9,498 nt of DNA. Source: JAANXG01 sp049583715 (GTDB taxonomy: Bacteria; Pseudomonadota; Gammaproteobacteria; Arenicellales; JAANXG01). Position 1 is the first letter of the stretch, and the number at the start of each line of letters is the position of its first letter. The stretch spans positions 1 through 9,498 of the forward strand of contig JBAUWJ010000034.1 in the NCBI GenBank assembly GCA_049583715.1. The letters run 5' to 3'. Positions 1-7,441 of this stretch are shown here, one piece after another. The notes under the pieces were generated by a model. The model was not told the DNA's origin. It saw only the letters and a program-made list of their open reading frames with translations, and ran no database searches. Made by a program: the position numbers and the translations under genes.

Positions 1-509
1 CAGTCAGCAGGCCCGGTTACGCTTTTTACGACAACATATACAAGGTCGTCAATCCCATAGACGATAACGAAGATTGGTACCCCAGGTCCGCGACAGAAAC
101 CCCGAGTTACCCGTTCACGCTTCGGAAAGTCGACGTCAAGGCGATGTGTCGGTTGAGCGGCCTTCAATGGATCAGCTATGGAAACCATGGAGTGAAACAC
201 CGGAATGGAGTCGCATCTGCGACTGGCATACAGATCTATCACTATCCGGTACGAACGTTTGCCGAGTTCGAGAAGAAAGTGGTCAACCATGGAAGCAGCC
301 TCAAGAACAATCCTCGCATCCCTCCCCACACCGGCTGGCACGTCCGCAGGTGGTACGATATGCGCCAGCAGGGGAGGCTGCAGGAGGAATACGAGACGCT
401 GGTGCCGGACGAAAGCACGATGAGACGATGGATGGATCTGGGAGTGGTCGAAATCGACCACTCGATCCGGAACATTCTACGTATCGCCAATCCCGGGGCT
501 GGACGATAG
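1..509 (+). CDS. Glycosyltransferase family 2-like protein, 3' part only
   Basis: This is the C-terminal part (about 168 residues) of a protein whose start lies left of the window. The frame is open from base 3 to the TAG at 507-509. The visible part contains a stretch reading SYGNHGVKHRNG, then IYHYPVRTFAEFEKKVVNHG, then a GWHVRRWYD segment. That order (G-N-H, then H-[YF]-P-x-R-[ST]-x-x-[EQ]-F-E-x-K) is familiar from the tail of GT-A-fold glycosyltransferases of the Glyco_tranf_2_4 type. The nucleotide-sugar-binding N-terminus and its acidic metal motif are outside the window, so donor and acceptor cannot be read. It is likely a cytoplasmic enzyme adding a sugar to a surface glycan, as the next four genes also suggest. 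It converges on the pyruvyl transferase gene with a 49-nt gap. Family-level assignment is fairly secure; the exact substrate is unknown. Confidence 0.7.
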   Translation, partial: VSRPGYAFYDNIYKVVNPIDDNEDWYPRSATETPSYPFTLRKVDVKAMCRLSGLQWISYGNHGVKHRNGVASATGIQIYHYPVRTFAEFEKKVVNHGSSLKNNPRIPPHTGWHVRRWYDMRQQGRLQEEYETLVPDESTMRRWMDLGVVEIDHSIRNILRIANPGAGR

Positions 510-558
510 CGCGCCGAACTGCAGGCAAGGTGCCGCGGCGGATACCGGCATGGCCGGC

Positions 559-1893
559 TCAACACTTGTCGATGTCGTCCATGGCCGTGCATACGCTGGC
601 CTTGGCCTGACGAACGCCATCCGAGAGCGTTTGGGCGGTCTCGGCGCGCCGGCGGTAGGCATTCCAGGCCTGAACCGCGATTTCTTCTGCACGGAGGGTT
701 CTGAGGTCCGCCACGCAACTCCTGAGTCCAACCGTTTCGAACACCCCGGCAAACTTGTCGCTATAGGCCAGCCCCAATGTTGGTACTCCCTGGGAAAGAG
801 CTGCAATGCACGCGTGCATCCGTGCGCCGATAAAAAATTCAAACTGGCTGATCACGTGCTTGACGTCCGCCACCGTTGAGGATCCATCCGAGCCGATTCG
901 TATTCGATCGCGCCGATCATCGCCATAGGTTTCCAGTATGGTTTGGCAGGCTGTTTCATCACTTTCCGGATGGGCCCCGAGCACGTGAGGAACAAGAACG
1001 ATACGAAGTTCCGAATTGGACAGGAACTCATCGATCAAGGCGACGACGGTGTCTCGATACCCAGCCTTCAACTTGAAATCATGCAGCAGGGGCTCGTTCA
1101 ACAGTAGACCGCTCACGTTGATCCCTATAATGCGTGTCCCGTCGCTCTCGTACTGGAGAACAGATCGAGGCTTGGCGTCATCCGGAGTCTCCAGGGCGAA
1201 CGCCAGATCCGGAACCAACTTGATTTTGTTGCCGTCGCACCGGCGTCCGGCACAACGCCGCGCGCGGGCAAGACTGACGGCATCACGTACGAATACACGA
1301 TGGGAATGTCTGAGGATATACCCGGCGATTGCTCCGTACAGTGGATTTAGAAACGGCCCGATGGACTGCGGCAGCAGCACCAGTTTCCTGCCGAGAATCA
1401 AGGCCAGCCATTTTCGGCTCACCTCCTTGTAGAATCGTAGCACGCCGTACAGGTCCGTGAATCCATCTCCTGAGCTCGCATCGAGGACCAGGTCCGACCG
1501 CATTAGCGCATCCAATACAGAGATTTTGCTCTCAGCGGGCGGAGGTTCGGTTCGTCTGCGCCGGAACAACGCCATCTTCAATCGGCAAAGAAGTATTTGG
1601 ACTATATGGTCTCGACTACTCAGACGCTTCGAGAAGACGAACATCTTCAAGACCGGTATACGCAGCCGTCGCCCTCGCACTTCCACCCACTCGACCGGTG
1701 GTCGCGGCGCGTTGGTGCCAACAATGATGAGACTCGATCCCGGCCATTGCCTCTGGGTGATGTGAATGGTGCTTTGCGTTATCGCGGTAACACCAAGGTT
1801 GCCGGTACGCAGGGACGCTCCGAGCAGGCAGATTGTGATATCTTCACGATTGTCACGAGCGTCTGTCATTGCACTGGCACCACTGTTCGCCAC
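559..1893 (-). CDS. Polysaccharide pyruvyl transferase family protein
   Basis: A 444-residue protein of the polysaccharide pyruvyl transferase family (PF04230; CsaB/WcaK-like, GT-B-like fold). Members typically move pyruvate from phosphoenolpyruvate onto a sugar of an exopolysaccharide or cell-wall polymer, although some relatives have other roles. Visible marks are the N-terminal GASLRTGNLG loop (residues 25-34), SGDGFTDLYG (141-150), LLPQSIGPF (173-181), VPDLAF (227-232) and the family's strongest signature, GARMHACIAALSQGVPTLG (356-374), followed by YSDKF. Length suits the family. The start is uncertain: position 1893 is a GTG, while an in-frame ATG at 1869 would remove eight residues; neither has a clear Shine-Dalgarno sequence. 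No signal peptide is seen, so it is probably cytoplasmic. It is convergent with the left glycosyltransferase and divergent from the family 25 gene. The family call is firm; the sugar acceptor is unknown. Confidence 0.9.
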   Translation of the reverse strand: MANSGASAMTDARDNREDITICLLGASLRTGNLGVTAITQSTIHITQRQWPGSSLIIVGTNAPRPPVEWVEVRGRRLRIPVLKMFVFSKRLSSRDHIVQILLCRLKMALFRRRRTEPPPAESKISVLDALMRSDLVLDASSGDGFTDLYGVLRFYKEVSRKWLALILGRKLVLLPQSIGPFLNPLYGAIAGYILRHSHRVFVRDAVSLARARRCAGRRCDGNKIKLVPDLAFALETPDDAKPRSVLQYESDGTRIIGINVSGLLLNEPLLHDFKLKAGYRDTVVALIDEFLSNSELRIVLVPHVLGAHPESDETACQTILETYGDDRRDRIRIGSDGSSTVADVKHVISQFEFFIGARMHACIAALSQGVPTLGLAYSDKFAGVFETVGLRSCVADLRTLRAEEIAVQAWNAYRRRAETAQTLSDGVRQAKASVCTAMDDIDKC

Positions 1894-1947
1894 GCATCAT
1901 TCACGAACTTGCAGGGCAACCATGCTGGAAGAGCCGGGCCTTTCGTC

Positions 1948-2661
1948 GTGAAAGAAACAATTCGATACATATGCATAAACCTGAAACGCTCGATCAGTCG
2001 GCGGAGGCATGCATGCGAACAATTCGAAAGATTTTCGATTCCAGCTACGTTTGTCAGCGCAATTGACGGCCGACTTCTGGACATCCAGGTCAAGAACACG
2101 GCCAAAGAATTTGTATATCGAAACAAACGGTATGTCCATGAACGCCATTGCGTGCCGCACCTTAAACAGCGCGACCTGTCACCGGGCGTTCTGGCTTGTG
2201 CATTGTCCCATTACCTCGCATACGGCCGGTTTCTGGAGTCTGAAAAGTGTGACGGCTTGTTTGTATTCGAGGACGATTTTGTCTTTGACGTGGAGCCGGA
2301 ACAGTTCTGGGAGTATATGCATGATCTGCCGTCTTTGGACTCATTTGACCTGTGTATTTTCAGCGAGCGGCATTCCAAGTCTCTGCCTTATCCGTACGAC
2401 TTGCGCATCAATGGCCATTACGGTCGGATCCGTCATCCGTTTCTTTGGTACAGCGGTACTTCCGGCTACCTATGCACGAGGCGGGGTGCCAGGCAACTGT
2501 ATCGCAATGGGTGGATTATCCGCTTCGCGGCGGACGATTACCTGAACTATAAGATCAATACGCTCAATCTCGTCGCGATCTGCCCGGATCGTCCGTTGAT
2601 CACAGGCCATGGTCGGTTCCCCTCAGACATAGGCGAAGGCAGCCGACATGGGTCCTTGTGA
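1948..2661 (+). CDS. Glycosyltransferase family 25 protein (LPS-type)
   Basis: A protein of about 237 residues of glycosyltransferase family 25, the family of LpsA/Lex1/Lob LPS outer-core enzymes. It opens with the typical YICINLKRS strand (residues 7-15), followed by an FVSAIDGR segment. Next come LSPGVLACALSH (77-88) and FVFEDDFVF (105-113); the latter carries the acidic E-D-D motif expected to bind metal and nucleotide sugar. WYSGTSGYL (167-175) and ADDYLNYKI (195-203) match later conserved blocks. I chose the GTG at 1948 because family members begin only a few residues before the INLKRS strand. The reading frame remains open well upstream, but that part is antisense to the pyruvyl transferase gene. 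GGAAGAG lies about 15 nt before this GTG, slightly far for a ribosome site, so the start is not certain. It ends 12 nt from the convergent stop of the next gene. Confidence 0.87.
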   Translation: MKETIRYICINLKRSISRRRHACEQFERFSIPATFVSAIDGRLLDIQVKNTAKEFVYRNKRYVHERHCVPHLKQRDLSPGVLACALSHYLAYGRFLESEKCDGLFVFEDDFVFDVEPEQFWEYMHDLPSLDSFDLCIFSERHSKSLPYPYDLRINGHYGRIRHPFLWYSGTSGYLCTRRGARQLYRNGWIIRFAADDYLNYKINTLNLVAICPDRPLITGHGRFPSDIGEGSRHGSL

Positions 2662-2673
2662 GGTGATGGTTTC

Positions 2674-3399
2674 TCAGCGACGGAGTCCTCCAGTGTTGGG
2701 CGCCACCAGCCTCTCCGCCAGCGACAGCTTCATTCTTCTTTGCAGTGTTGAAACGTCGTGGCGCCGGACCGATGGTCTGCGCCAGGCGTCATCCCATGAA
2801 TCGCGCGGCCGCAGTCCTGAAAGAAAGTGCTTATGCTGGAAAGTGGTAGTGTCTGTGGCTCTGTCGTCGATCAACAATCCCAACTCCACCAGATTGCAGT
2901 AAAGCTCAATATCCGATTCCATATGGATGTAGTCCGGATGATAGACTATGAAATTCAGGGCTCGCAGACACCCCACGGTCATGATCGGAAGCGTGACGCA
3001 TGAAATACCGTTGCCCGTCACTGGCTCCGGGCTGTGAAAGCCGTCTCTGACACAAAGAGCTGCATCAAGGGCGTTCAGTTTTGTTGCCAGATACGCGTCC
3101 CAGGCAAGAGGCGGGAAGAAATCATCAGAGGCGAGAACAATGATGTCCCGGTCGCTGACGTTCCAGCGTTCCAGCCTTTGTTTGAACCATTGACAAAGCC
3201 GGTAAGAGGGGTAGCAGACACCGAGCCGTTTCACGTGCACGAGAAGCGTGTCGTATTCGGCAAGCCTGTCGCGATCGCCCTGCGTGTTGACCGCAACAAG
3301 GGTTCGAATGCTCGAAGCATCCGCCGCGGACTCGATCCACGCCTGGTGCGTGCGTACGAACACGTCTGGACGAACGGTAGGCCAAAGCAGATAAGTCAT
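2674..3399 (-). CDS. Glycosyltransferase-like protein (GT-A fold, substrate unknown)
   Basis: A predicted 241-residue protein resembling small GT-A-fold glycosyltransferases. From the ATG at 3399 it begins MTYLLWPTVRPDVF and has VLASDDFFPPLAWD (residues 88-101), in which the S-D-D triad sits where a metal/nucleotide-sugar motif is expected. Later come YHPDYIHMESDIELYCNL (153-170), resembling the HPDY-x-H-M-x-SD-x-E block of such enzymes, and FQHKH (187-191). The frame can be extended to a TTG at 3489, but the extra 30 residues look unconserved and would overlap the start of the divergent gene, so I prefer the ATG; no strong Shine-Dalgarno is visible. A possible -10 (TAGAAT on this strand, 3437-3432) lies about 33 nt upstream, without a convincing -35. 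Neighbours suggest surface-glycan assembly. I cannot name a specific family or sugar, and the glycosyltransferase call rests on motif resemblance only. Confidence 0.68.
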   Translation of the reverse strand: MTYLLWPTVRPDVFVRTHQAWIESAADASSIRTLVAVNTQGDRDRLAEYDTLLVHVKRLGVCYPSYRLCQWFKQRLERWNVSDRDIIVLASDDFFPPLAWDAYLATKLNALDAALCVRDGFHSPEPVTGNGISCVTLPIMTVGCLRALNFIVYHPDYIHMESDIELYCNLVELGLLIDDRATDTTTFQHKHFLSGLRPRDSWDDAWRRPSVRRHDVSTLQRRMKLSLAERLVAPNTGGLRR

Positions 3400-3465
3400 G
3401 CCATCCGAACCGGCAGGTCCACGATTGGAGAATTCTATATCCCCGGGAAGCCGCTTGCCACAATC

Positions 3466-3470
3466 GGAGG
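3466..3470 (+). promoter_or_regulatory. Ribosome binding site deciding a GTG start
   Basis: GGAGG lies 6 nt before the GTG at 3477. It is the clearest Shine-Dalgarno sequence in the glycan block and supports a GTG initiation codon for the family 2 glycosyltransferase that follows. Confidence 0.75.
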
Positions 3471-3476
3471 CCGCGG

Positions 3477-4301
3477 GTGACCCGGTCAATCAGTGTCTCC
3501 ACGGTACTCCTGTGTTGGAACCGGGTTGAACTGTCGAAGAGAGTCCTGGCGGCTTATCTCGAAACGATATCGGTACCGTTCGAGCTTATCGTCGTCAACA
3601 ATGCGTCTACTGACGAGACGTCGTTGTGGCTGGATTCGATCAAGGACGACCGAGGGGTCACCGCGGTGCGGGAGACCGGGGTGAACGATCCCGGGCCGGC
3701 CTTGAACGATGCACTGGAGCAAACCAGCGGCGAGCTTCTTATGGTGCTGGAGAACGATTACCTGATGTTGCCGGGCTGGGACCGGTACGCGCTCGAGTGC
3801 TTTTGTAAATTGCCAAGTCTCGGTCAGTTGTCGATTTGCACTCCCAGATCATCCATGATTGCATCGCGGCACAAGGACCTCGTGAATCTGGCCAGGGACA
3901 ACGTTGTGACATCCTCGATTTTTCGACGAGATGTCTTCTTTGAGCAAGGCGTACGCTACGTTACAAGAAGGGTCGGTGGTTCGAGGTTCCCCAGAGATAC
4001 GCATTTTTCCAGTCAGATCCGGGCGCTCGGCCTGGAAGTGGCGTGGCCGGCTCGACGCATGGCGATTTCCGTCGGGTTCGACCCGGCCGAGTTTGCACGC
4101 GACCCGGAGTATTACATCCAGCATTATCGTGCTCGTGTCCTGGACAAAGTCTTCTGGAAACAGCGTCTCGGCGAATTCGTTCGTATGGATTTCAACAAAC
4201 TATCGCAGGCTCAGCGTCGAGTTTTCGTACTCCTCAGGCTGTACTGCTACCGAATCGGTGCAAAGGTGGGGAACATCCGCGTATTTCGCAAACCCGGATG
4301 A
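3477..4301 (+). CDS. Glycosyltransferase family 2 protein
   Basis: A 274-residue glycosyltransferase of family 2 (GT-A fold, inverting), expected to transfer a sugar from a nucleotide donor to a growing glycan on the cytoplasmic side of the membrane. The N-terminus shows VLLCWNRVEL (residues 10-19), ELIVVNNASTDET (36-48, the classical first conserved block) and GELLMVLENDYLMLPGWD (85-102). The E-N-D there occupies the place of the usual D-x-D. The rest (residues 115-274) is not recognisable in detail, but TSSIFRRDVF and THFSSQIRALG fit the acceptor-binding half of such enzymes. The GTG start has a strong GGAGG 6 nt upstream. It is divergent from the preceding minus-strand gene with 77 bp between their starts. 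It is the last gene of the glycan block; no co-directional gene follows. Family assignment is firm, specificity unknown. Confidence 0.88.
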   Translation: MTRSISVSTVLLCWNRVELSKRVLAAYLETISVPFELIVVNNASTDETSLWLDSIKDDRGVTAVRETGVNDPGPALNDALEQTSGELLMVLENDYLMLPGWDRYALECFCKLPSLGQLSICTPRSSMIASRHKDLVNLARDNVVTSSIFRRDVFFEQGVRYVTRRVGGSRFPRDTHFSSQIRALGLEVAWPARRMAISVGFDPAEFARDPEYYIQHYRARVLDKVFWKQRLGEFVRMDFNKLSQAQRRVFVLLRLYCYRIGAKVGNIRVFRKPG

Positions 4302-4450
4302 GCCGAAAGACTGAACATATCCTTTCGCCTGGCAGGCTCGCGGTCAATGAGATACTCCCGCGCAAGCCGCGATAGGCGAACGAAGAGCCCCAGGTCCTCG
4401 GCTCCCGGGGGCACGAGGACGACCTGGGCCTGCGCCGTGGATCGATTCAT
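4247..4450 (-). CDS. Short unassigned reading frame (doubtful gene)
   Basis: A possible 67-residue protein starting with ATG at 4450 and ending inside, and antisense to, the 3' end of the family 2 glycosyltransferase. The middle part (VVLVPPGAEDLGLFVRLSR, then EYLIDREPARR) reads like plausible protein, and it is the only frame of any size in the junction. I recognise no family, no signal peptide and no membrane segment. There is no clear Shine-Dalgarno, and the start codon sits inside an inverted repeat. It could be a gene remnant, a real small protein or chance. I list it only because the stretch otherwise holds no gene. Confidence 0.2.
   Translation of the reverse strand: MNRSTAQAQVVLVPPGAEDLGLFVRLSRLAREYLIDREPARRKDMFSLSAHPGLRNTRMFPTFAPIR
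4387..4429. repeat. Bulged GC-rich inverted repeat
   Basis: The arms CCCAGGT (4389-4395) and ACCTGGG (4422-4428) pair perfectly. After a 3-nt bulge (4419-4421) the stem continues as CCTCG (4396-4400) with CGAGG (4414-4418), around a 13-nt loop. It lies between the last glycan gene and the end of the tgpA operon. No U-rich tail follows on either strand, so it is not a typical intrinsic terminator. It may be chance in GC-rich DNA. Confidence 0.4.
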
Positions 4451-4477
4451 TCCGAATTGAAGAATTGTCGGAATGAA
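4446..4477. repeat. 10-bp perfect inverted repeat in the junction
   Basis: TTCATTCCGA (4446-4455) and TCGGAATGAA (4468-4477) are exact inverted copies with a 12-nt AT-rich spacer. The element lies about 66 nt beyond the tgpA stop and 144 nt beyond the family 2 glycosyltransferase stop. It has no run of T on either side, so a rho-independent terminator is not clearly supported. It could be an operator, an RNA stabilising hairpin or a relic of a mobile-element end. The inverted repeat itself is certain; its role is not. Confidence 0.55.
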
Positions 4478-4542
4478 ATCCGACCCACTTTGGATGTATG
4501 AAGTGCGGGAGGTCGGGGCTGACGAGGCCCGGGCCGAATCGC

Positions 4543-6549
4543 TCAGAAACGGGCCACCAGCGTTCTGAGCATGCCAGCGCTGCCCCGCGGCTCGGCGGCG
4601 TAGCGCAGAGAGACGTACATCTCGGTGACCGGCTTCAGGCGGCGGCCGAGCTCCGGCGCCTCGCGCTCGAGGCGCCTTTGAAAATCCACCGGTCCTTCGA
4701 CGGGCGACTTGTCAACGCCGCGCCGGGCGACCTTGCGCAGGGCTCGACGGTACAGCCGCACGACCGGATCCTCGCGGTCGCGCCGCCCGCTCACGCTGAT
4801 CCCCGCCACCAGCAGCAACATGGCCGCCCCCGCCGCGAGGGCTGCGACCATGGCGGTCCAGGTCGGTGTCCGGAAGCCCAGCCATCGCAGGAACTGGCGC
4901 TGGACGTCCGGGCCGTAGCCCATCACCCAGGTGTCCCAGTCGTAGTTGACGTTGTCCCAGGTCCATTGCGCCTGCAGCCATCGCTGCGCCAGCCAGGAGC
5001 GGGCGATCAGGCGCCGGGCTTCCGCCTCGCTGAGCTGGCCCGGCGACGCTCCCTGGGCCAGCAGCCGCCGGATCGCCTCGGCGCCGAGCTCGATCCGCTC
5101 CGGCGCCACGGCCGCCGTCGGGTCGACGCGGGCCCAACCGCGGTTCGCCAGCCAGACCTCCGCCCAGGCGTGTGCGTCGGACTGCTCCACCGTCAGGTAG
5201 TCGCCCGATTCGTTCCATTCGCCGCCCTGGTAGCCGATCAGCACCCGGGCCGGGACCCCGGCCCAGCGCATCAGCGAGACGAAGGCGGAAGCGTAGTGTT
5301 CGCAGTAACCCGCGCGGGTGTCGAACAGGAACTGGTCGATGCGGTCACCGTGCAGCTCGGGGGGCGTCAAGGTGTAGCGAAAAGGCTGGTTCCGGAAGTA
5401 GTCCAGGGCCGCCTTGACCTTGCCCGCCGGCGTCAGGCCGCGCCAACGCTTCAACAGATCTGCGACCCGCGACGACGGCGCGGATTCCATCTCGAGATTG
5501 GCGCGGGTCTCGAGCATGTTCAAAGGGCCCGTGCGGAGAACCCGCTGGGACACCATGGCATATCGCATGACGCGGTCGACGGGCTCGTGCGCGCGGGCGA
5601 GGAAACCGGGTTCCGCCTGCGTGCCCGGGGGCACCTTCCGGGGGAGATCGAGCACGGGCAGCCAGTGCTGGTTGTCGGGCTCCAGCGTGACGGTGTACCG
5701 GATCGGCGGGCCGGTGCCCTCGAACTCCCCGGGCTGGGCGCCGTCGAAGGCTGCGAACGCCCGCCGTTGCCAGCCGCCGTCCTGCTCGTTGTCACTGAGC
5801 ACGTACACGCGCCAGTAGCGGTCCTTGGGGGGCGGCGGGGGCCCGTCGAATGTCACCCGGAACACGGGGCTCGTGTCGGTGCTCAGGCCCACGAAGCCGC
5901 CGAGGTCGATATGATCGCTCAGGCCGGAGCGGTTGCTGAAGGCATCGGCCGGCAGGCCCCACAGGCTGCCCTGGATGCGCGGGAAGAACACGTACATCAC
6001 GAGACACAAGGGAAGGCCGAAGACCATGATCCGGCCAAGCAGCCGCCACACCCGCACCGACGGGCCCTGGGCGTTGTTGAGAAGCACCAGGCTGGCGGTC
6101 GTGAGCAAGGCGACGGCGATCCCGTACGCCGCGGTGACCATCGACTGCGAATACAGGAACGCCCCGAGCAGCAGGAAATACACCAGGTACACCGTGATCA
6201 TGTAATCCCGCAGCCGCCGGATCTCCAGGACCTTGAGACCCACCGCCGCGGTCAGCAGGGCGATCCCGACCTCGCGCCCGAACAGCGTCCCGTAGACGTT
6301 GAGAATACCCACCATGACCGCCGCGAGGAGCACCAATCGAAGCCAGCGGGGCGGGATGCGCCAGGCGTAGTTGTCGATTCCGAACCGCCACACCACGCCC
6401 GCCGCCACCGTCAGTGTCAGCCACAGGGGAAGGCGCGGCACGTGCGGCGCGACAGCGAAGGCGACGCTCAAGAGCAGCCAGTTGCTGGCCGCCCGGGACG
6501 GCAGCTCGTCCGGCGGGCGGAAGGACGGGATCCTAAAGAGGCTCGGCAT
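4543..6549 (-). CDS. tgpA: TgpA-type transglutaminase-like membrane protein (DUF3488)
   Basis: A 668-residue inner-membrane protein of the TgpA family (DUF3488 plus transglutaminase-like domain), about as long as Pseudomonas TgpA. Residues 22-190 form a run of hydrophobic membrane segments, with a conserved FFPRIQGSLWGLP and SNRSGLSDHIDLG (205-217) leading into the periplasmic part. The transglutaminase core follows: Cys416 in AGYCEHYAS, His460 in SDAHAWAEVW and Asp476 in ARVDPTAAV form the complete catalytic triad. A last membrane helix (about 563-585) precedes a cytoplasmic tail (DUF4129-like, PVEGPVDFQRRLE). The intact triad suggests an active periplasmic protein-modifying enzyme; natural substrates of the family are little known. 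The ATG at 6549 lies within the DUF58 gene, giving a 17-bp overlap and suggesting translational coupling. It is the last gene of the moxR operon. The call is secure. Confidence 0.94.
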   Translation of the reverse strand: MPSLFRIPSFRPPDELPSRAASNWLLLSVAFAVAPHVPRLPLWLTLTVAAGVVWRFGIDNYAWRIPPRWLRLVLLAAVMVGILNVYGTLFGREVGIALLTAAVGLKVLEIRRLRDYMITVYLVYFLLLGAFLYSQSMVTAAYGIAVALLTTASLVLLNNAQGPSVRVWRLLGRIMVFGLPLCLVMYVFFPRIQGSLWGLPADAFSNRSGLSDHIDLGGFVGLSTDTSPVFRVTFDGPPPPPKDRYWRVYVLSDNEQDGGWQRRAFAAFDGAQPGEFEGTGPPIRYTVTLEPDNQHWLPVLDLPRKVPPGTQAEPGFLARAHEPVDRVMRYAMVSQRVLRTGPLNMLETRANLEMESAPSSRVADLLKRWRGLTPAGKVKAALDYFRNQPFRYTLTPPELHGDRIDQFLFDTRAGYCEHYASAFVSLMRWAGVPARVLIGYQGGEWNESGDYLTVEQSDAHAWAEVWLANRGWARVDPTAAVAPERIELGAEAIRRLLAQGASPGQLSEAEARRLIARSWLAQRWLQAQWTWDNVNYDWDTWVMGYGPDVQRQFLRWLGFRTPTWTAMVAALAAGAAMLLLVAGISVSGRRDREDPVVRLYRRALRKVARRGVDKSPVEGPVDFQRRLEREAPELGRRLKPVTEMYVSLRYAAEPRGSAGMLRTLVARF

Positions 6550-7429
6550 CCTCGATGCCCCAGAGCGCGAGCGTCTTCAGGCACAGGTGCCGGTGCGCCG
6601 GGCCCGAATCGAGCTCGACGTGCTTGCCGGGCAGCCGCAGGCCGTACAACAGCCCTTCCCGCTCGGCGCGGCACACCCACTGGCAGAGCTGGCTCAGGCG
6701 AGCCTCGGTCGCGCCGGCGGTCTGGTCCCAGTCCAGCCACAGCTTCTCGCTGTCCGCGCCGCCGAACTGCTTGGTCACGAGCGTCTGCTTGGCCGCGGCC
6801 GCCTTCCAGTGGACGTGCCTGGGCGAGTCGCCCGTATGGTAATCGCGCAGACCCACGAAGTCGTCGCCATCAAAGCGCCGCCTCCCGGCCTCGAAGCGGT
6901 AGGACTGCGAGCGGGGGAGGGGCGCGTCACCCTGCGGCCTGGGATAGACCAGCGCCTGGGCGCTGCCCGGCAGCACCGCGGTCGACCAGGTGTAGAGCAG
7001 GCCGAACGGATAGGCGCTCGAGAGCCGGAACTTGGGCGGCCGGAAATAGCCCCGGCTTTGCGTGGCGACCGGGAGCGCGAGCTGGACGGTGGTCCGCCCC
7101 GGCACGTCGGCCCGGCTTCGGAAGTCGCCGCACAGCAGCCATACACTCTGGCGAAGCAGGGGCCGGGCGTTGCTGACCCGCACCGGGAAGCGGGCGTCCT
7201 CGCCGCAGAAGACCGGGTCGGCATCGAACACCGCTACCTCCAGGCCCGCCAGGTTGCGGTGCGTGAAGAGCATCGAGATCATGGCCATCGCCGCCACCAG
7301 GAACACGAAGCCGTAGGCGAGGCCGTTGTTGTAGTTCACCGCGATGAGCAGCATGGCGAGCAGCGCGACGGTGAAGACCAACCCGTGCGGGGTCGGCAGC
7401 ATGTACAGGGTGCGCCGGTTCAGAAGCAC
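6533..7429 (-). CDS. DUF58 domain-containing protein
   Basis: A 298-residue protein with two hydrophobic segments (about residues 17-31 and 37-53) joined by the typical NYNNGLAYG turn. A soluble part follows, ending in the DUF58 signature GDDFVGLRDYHTGDSPRHVHW (188-208) and continuing KAAAAKQTLVTKQF. DUF58 proteins occur almost always beside MoxR ATPases and are thought to act with them in maturation or assembly of envelope proteins; the biochemical role is not settled. The start chosen is GTG at 7429, since the N-terminal MLLNRRTLYMLPTPHG matches the usual arginine-rich lead of the family; an inner ATG at 7402 is an alternative. No Shine-Dalgarno is obvious, so translation may depend on the upstream moxR, whose stop is 12 nt away in the same frame. 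The 3' end overlaps tgpA. Confidence 0.92.
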   Translation of the reverse strand: MLLNRRTLYMLPTPHGLVFTVALLAMLLIAVNYNNGLAYGFVFLVAAMAMISMLFTHRNLAGLEVAVFDADPVFCGEDARFPVRVSNARPLLRQSVWLLCGDFRSRADVPGRTTVQLALPVATQSRGYFRPPKFRLSSAYPFGLLYTWSTAVLPGSAQALVYPRPQGDAPLPRSQSYRFEAGRRRFDGDDFVGLRDYHTGDSPRHVHWKAAAAKQTLVTKQFGGADSEKLWLDWDQTAGATEARLSQLCQWVCRAEREGLLYGLRLPGKHVELDSGPAHRHLCLKTLALWGIEDAEPL

Positions 7430-7441
7430 CGCGCGGCCAGG

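Noticed and set aside
545..557. Small hairpin CCGGC-ATG-GCCGG between the convergent first two genes as a terminator
   Set aside because: The stem is only 5 bp and no T run follows on either strand.
1597..1947. Upstream extension of the family 25 glycosyltransferase frame
   Set aside because: It lies antisense to the pyruvyl transferase gene, has no family resemblance, and homologues start just before the INLKRS strand.
3400..3489. N-terminal extension of the minus-strand glycosyltransferase to a TTG
   Set aside because: It would overlap the GTG start and ribosome site of the divergent gene, and the added residues look unconserved.
4387..4477. attC-like recombination site formed by the two hairpins in the junction
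   Set aside because: There are no facing RYYYAAC and GTTRRRY core boxes, and the site is over 4 kb from the integrase relic.
4498..7176. An 892-codon open frame on the plus strand, opposite tgpA and DUF58
   Set aside because: It is antisense to two well-recognised genes and its translation is rich in Arg, Pro, His and Gly with no recognisable domain. Long antisense frames are common opposite GC-rich genes.
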